A stretch of DNA of 64,000 nt from Jaapia argillacea MUCL 33604 (lineage: Eukaryota > Basidiomycota > Agaricomycetes > Jaapiales > Jaapiaceae), in NCBI GenBank assembly GCA_000697665.1, contig KL197725.1, forward strand, positions 722,363-786,362, written 5' to 3'. The notes under the pieces are model-generated. The model was not told the DNA's origin. It did not search any database and worked only from the letters and a program-made list of their open reading frames with translations. Position numbers and translations under genes: made by a program. Position 1 is the stretch's first letter. Every line of letters starts with the position of its first letter. Positions 59,814 to 64,000 of the stretch are shown here, one piece after another.

Positions 59814-62800
59814 GTGGTATCACCATATATATAGCCTGAATCAATGGTGCGAGATGTGGGTGGGTGAAAAAGACAGAGGCATATATGGAAGGGTTCAGGA
59901 CAGCATGGTGACGAGAGGAGCTTGTAGCTGCAGGACACCACCAAGGTGACAATGGAGTAGGACAATACAATAAGGGATACCATCACAGTGACCAAGGAGA
60001 GGACTCGGGTGATAAGTTTTGGGGGAGTCAGTGGAAGCGGCATAGATGACACAAAACGGGAGTGAATAATAGTGATCAGCCAATCGATTATAAGACTCAC
60101 CCCATTTGGTTGCCACGATTCACTTGACCCCTGATCCTGATAATACTTTTATCAAACCATCAACGGCCTGCCAACACATTTGGGTTACCAAAAAGTGTTC
60201 AATTCAATAGGGGTAGTGAGAGCTGTTCCGTCAATGTTGACACCGTGGTCCTCATTGTCAACTCGTGATAAGCAATCAGAAACCGGAGAAATGGCAGTGA
60301 TCTAGAGTGAAGCAGTGAGGCTAAGTGGTGGTGTTGCCAACACTCAGTGCAACAGAGTAGATGATGGGAACAGATGCAACAGTTTGAAGTTCAATGACAG
60401 TGGAGTTTGAACCATTTCATCTGGAAAATGGGATATGGGTACCTAGGGCTACGGAGTTTAGAGAGGCATAATAGCCGCAGGGGCAAACCCCTCCTTTGTG
60501 GTATTTCATAGACACCATCACCTCTACCCTGTAGTACATACATCCGTACATCCAAAGCCACTTAGGCTGATAGCCCAACATAGTAAATGTATACCCTCAT
60601 AGTCGTCCTAGCCTTGAGGTCTCGTAGCCTAATAGCCCAATATGAGATGCATAGCATTATAACCCAGGGCCTAGCTGACTATTGTGGCAGCATTGGTTGA
60701 TAATCTTGTCCTCAAATGTACCAAGCACTGGGAACACTTGACAATCATTCCTCAGCCAAAGGATCAATCACACAAGGAGCTCAAATAGTTATAATAATGA
60801 TTGGAGATAGGTACTTCAGCACAAGCAGTCAAGAATCAGAAACATACAGAAAACAATCACCACAACTCCCTGTCATTTGGTGGCATCACCAGAGAAAGGC
60901 CCGGTTGGTGGATTTGATGGGGTCCTCATAAACACAAGTGGAGGAAGGACAGAGGGGGTGGATGGATGAATTGGGTAGGATGACTGTAAGGCCGGAATAA
61001 GTAAAAATTCCACAGGAAAGGGGAATGTGGTCACACCACCTTCACAGGTATACCTACCAGGTTTACATCTCCTGATCTGATAGAGGTTTCTCACAATCCG
61101 AGGTGAAGGTTCATGGTATCATTGGTCGTAAGGGCAACGAGAGGTGGGAGGGGATACATGTTCAACCAACCACAGTTGAGGGGAATAGTGGCGTGCCGTG
61201 TGGAGGATATGATGTAGACACACATGCGGACGACTTGGACGAGGATGAGGCATGTCTGGATGGGTTGGGTGAATGCTATGGAAATCAAAGCAGGATTAGG
61301 TGAGGAATATGAGGAAGAGATAACATCAGACCACACCGCCGCCATCATCTGATTCGGGTATGAGTGAGAGTAGGGAGGGAAGCCATACTGACCCTAACCA
61401 GGATAATCCGAACAAGACCGACTGACCTGCCCATCCTATCCAACCTTCAATCCACCTTGCCCTAACTTCCCTCCGACAAGCTCACAGCAAATAAGGCAGC
61501 TGTGCACATGTTTGGTCAGGCAGGAACCAAGTCTTATCACACAAATGAAAGGACATGGTCAGTTTCACCAGTGGGAGGGATGCTCGAGACTTACATTGAG
61601 GGGCTGCTTATATGTGTCGAGGGTGGTCGGACCTCAGCAGTTGGTGTCGGACTGGACCTAACTGTGCATTCCAGTCCAGAGTTGGCATGCAGCAGTGCTT
61701 GACTGTTCCAGACAAGTTGCATAACAAAACCGGCCAAGACACCAAGGACCTTGTGAAATCAGGATCTTTGCTCACCTTGGGTTTTCACAAGTCAATCATA
61801 AGACGACGCTTGAAAGTGAAGGTGAACAATAAGTTTGGGGAAGGGCCTGAGGATGGGAGAAGTCAGGATAGCTGGGTCTGGGTCTTTCAACAAGGTTTTC
61901 GGTGTCAATCATCTGCAGAATCTGATGACCTCACAGGAACTCACCTCACAACTGTATGTCCCATTGAGTCAACATTTGTTTCTCTCTTAAGAGACATGTA
62001 CAGTGTTGGTGCTGACTGTCGAGCTGGCTGCTCCCATTGAATCTTTTGTGGTACACGTGGCTGCATGGGTTCAAAATCCATACATATGAAACATCTTGCA
62101 CTGGTTTATCTAGTCTTCTCCTTACATCGGAAACAGATGTTCTAGCAACAAACCACGACCAGGGCGATTTGCAATTAGTGAGTGTCTCTCCCTTGTTCTC
62201 TGTCATAGGCTTTGCAGAGATTGATGACCCGACACTTGGGGGTCCTCGCGTGTATCAGCAATCATACAATGATCCATCAAGAGGGGCATGTAACAAGAAC
62301 TGCCATGCTGACATTTTGGGTGTATCTGCTGGGCTTGGAGAAGATGTTGACCCTCAGTGACTGGTGATGGGGGTAGGACATCGATGGCAGATACAAACTA
62401 GAGATTGTGAGTATTGATACATGTATCTTTGTGGAGGTTCTCTCCCTTTCAGGTTTACACGTGTGTTGTGTTGAGTAGATTGCACATGGGCACGAGGTCT
62501 CTGTGGATAATGTAGTTTGGTATTTATGGTGTTGTCTCTCAATAACTTGAATGAGAGTTTCTTCCAGTGACAATCCTCGATTACTCAAGTTTGCGCTCTG
62601 GGTGTCGACACTGTAGTCTGGTAGTCCCTATCAGGCTATCGGATATCCTGCTATTTATGGTATGCTTTCTGGTTCACACAGCAACACCTATCATGCCTAT
62701 CACTGGCTATGCAGAAGGGCCCTTACTATGAGACCTACGATGCTCTCTGTTTCGGAGGGATTTCTGTGTAGTTTTCGGATTTTCCAGATATTGCGCTGGT

Positions 62801-64000
62801 TGCTGCACTGTCTTTGCCGAGCTCTTTGGATGTCCTTTGCATTTCTGGTCATACAAACAACTGCTACCCCATGGCCATTTAATCTCCTGAACTTTCTGGT
62901 ACATCACTGAATCTGTATTCTGCCTGCCTTCCACTTTTCACAACCCACATGCCTGCGTTCCCACATGTATCTCATTCACTGCCCATTGCACATTGCTCAT
63001 TGTGTTGGTGTGTCACCCTCACTTCTTGGGCGCTCGAGTTCTCGAACCCACCAATGAACACAAGTACTGGGATGATATCTTGGCCACTCCACCCACCAGA
63101 TGTCATTGTACATCTTGATGTTCCTTTGATGACAACCCCAGCATCTCCTGCAACACCCATTACACGTGGCTTGTTCATCCTCATACTGGTGGATTTGACA
63201 CTTGCATGGTATGTTCTATGGCACAGTCACCTAGCATGGCCTTTTTCCAATGATGGACAGACGTGGCACCTCACTTATGCTTTCTTGTGGAAAAGTCTTA
63301 CCTTCATCTTGGCGCTTCACATCTCTTTGTGTTGCTTGGGCTTCGGTTGGCCATGGAGCTTTTCCCCTTTGGAGCTTGTCTTAAATCCTACACCTCCGAG
63401 CTGTGTTCTGTCAGTCGTGACTGACAGGGTTTTATCACTTGGTTAACTGACATATCGTCGCTGTCATCACCTGAAGCACCTGAACATTCTCCATACTAGT
63501 CAGGGAGTGGGCCACCGCGTGGTGTGGCATGAACAATTCCCTTTTTTTTTGACCCAATTCTATTTTGTTTTAACAATCCACTAGACCACAATAATACTAT
63601 TGCAACTTGGGTGGCAGCACTATTAAGCTTATGAGTGGTCAAGCCAGTAAAGACAAGAAAGTTCAAGTTTTGAAAGCAGGGCCAGTGGAATTGATAAAGT
63701 ATATCTCTTTGGGAGAAGGTAATGGAACTAGGGTTTCAAGTAGTAGTTTAAGTATAAGTTGCTGTAGGTACCACAATAGGAAATAGAACAGTCACCTAAG
63801 TCAACAGATAATAAGGGTGAGTTGAGGACTGAAAGGTAGCACAAACCTCAGGTAGCAAACAAAGAGAGACTGATTTTGAGGGAGAAAAGCAAGTATAGTG
63901 ATAGATGAGATTGAGATGGTAGAGAAAGGCCAAACCCTGCTAACTCTAACAGCATGTAGTTATGACCATGATGAGAGAGGTGGGAGGTGGGTGTAGTCTG
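59814..64000. other. Gene-poor stretch, no convincing gene
   Basis: About 4.2 kb downstream of the hAT remnant. Open frames (61612-62040, 62037-62360, 62949-63446) are short and have no recognisable domain. An imperfect direct repeat around aatagcccaatatgag and gatagcccaacatagt lies at 60567-60665. A T9 run occurs at about 63542. It may include the right end of the transposon and decayed repeats. Confidence 0.4.

Noticed and set aside
62949-63446. A 165-codon plus-strand open frame near the right end
   Set aside because: Hydrophobic, with scattered Trp and Cys, no recognisable domain, and in gene-poor DNA. Not supportable as a gene by eye.
1-64000. tRNA, rRNA, CRISPR arrays or riboswitches
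   Set aside because: No cloverleaf with a consensus B box, no rRNA-like block, and no regularly spaced repeats were seen on either strand.

Overview
This window looks like part of a nuclear chromosome of a basidiomycete, most likely an agaricomycete mushroom. The genes are split by many short introns of about 48-60 nt. Several families are typical of that group: a TKL-type kinase, a cytochrome P450 beside an O-methyltransferase, a DUF4436-like membrane protein, a secreted GH1 enzyme, and decayed hAT and HNHP-type transposon-related genes. There are no bacterial operons, and I saw no tRNA, rRNA or CRISPR array.

Left third (1-13.2 kb): a two-gene block, kinase plus O-methyltransferase, is present twice. 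The left copy (1-5.7 kb) is decayed. Its kinase tail is broken after the first dsRNA-binding domain, it contains a pyrimidine-rich stretch around a 698-N assembly gap, and its methyltransferase carries several frameshifts. The right copy (6.9-13.2 kb) looks intact. Its kinase is the most striking protein in the window: a catalytically complete TKL-like kinase followed by two dsRNA-binding domains. This has the parts of animal PKR in the reverse order.

Middle (13.8-49.5 kb): a dense run of mostly single-copy genes. In order they are a P450 (-), the urea transporter DUR3 (-) with two GATAAG sites upstream, a cytidine-deaminase-fold protein (+), a DUF4436-like membrane protein (-), an aldo/keto reductase (+), ORC5 (+), the ribosome-biogenesis factor NOP4 (+), a coiled-coil protein (-) divergent from profilin (+), a membrane-anchored aspartic protease (-), an adenylate-kinase-like P-loop protein (+), a GH1 glycosidase (-), a small coiled-coil protein (-), and a large chromodomain/coiled-coil/C2H2 protein (+). 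Three of these genes carry internal microexons of 11-14 nt placed exactly inside catalytic or nucleotide-binding motifs. One of those microexons is followed by a GC-AG intron.

Right end (49.5-64 kb): repeat- and transposon-rich DNA. It has a 245-bp inverted repeat, an HNHP-type zinc-binding family gene (-), a hAT transposase pseudogene with three in-frame stops (+), and about 4 kb in which I see no gene.

All exon models come from reading the sequence by eye. Splice sites quoted were checked for frame and consensus; where a 5' end or a join could not be resolved, the entry says so.
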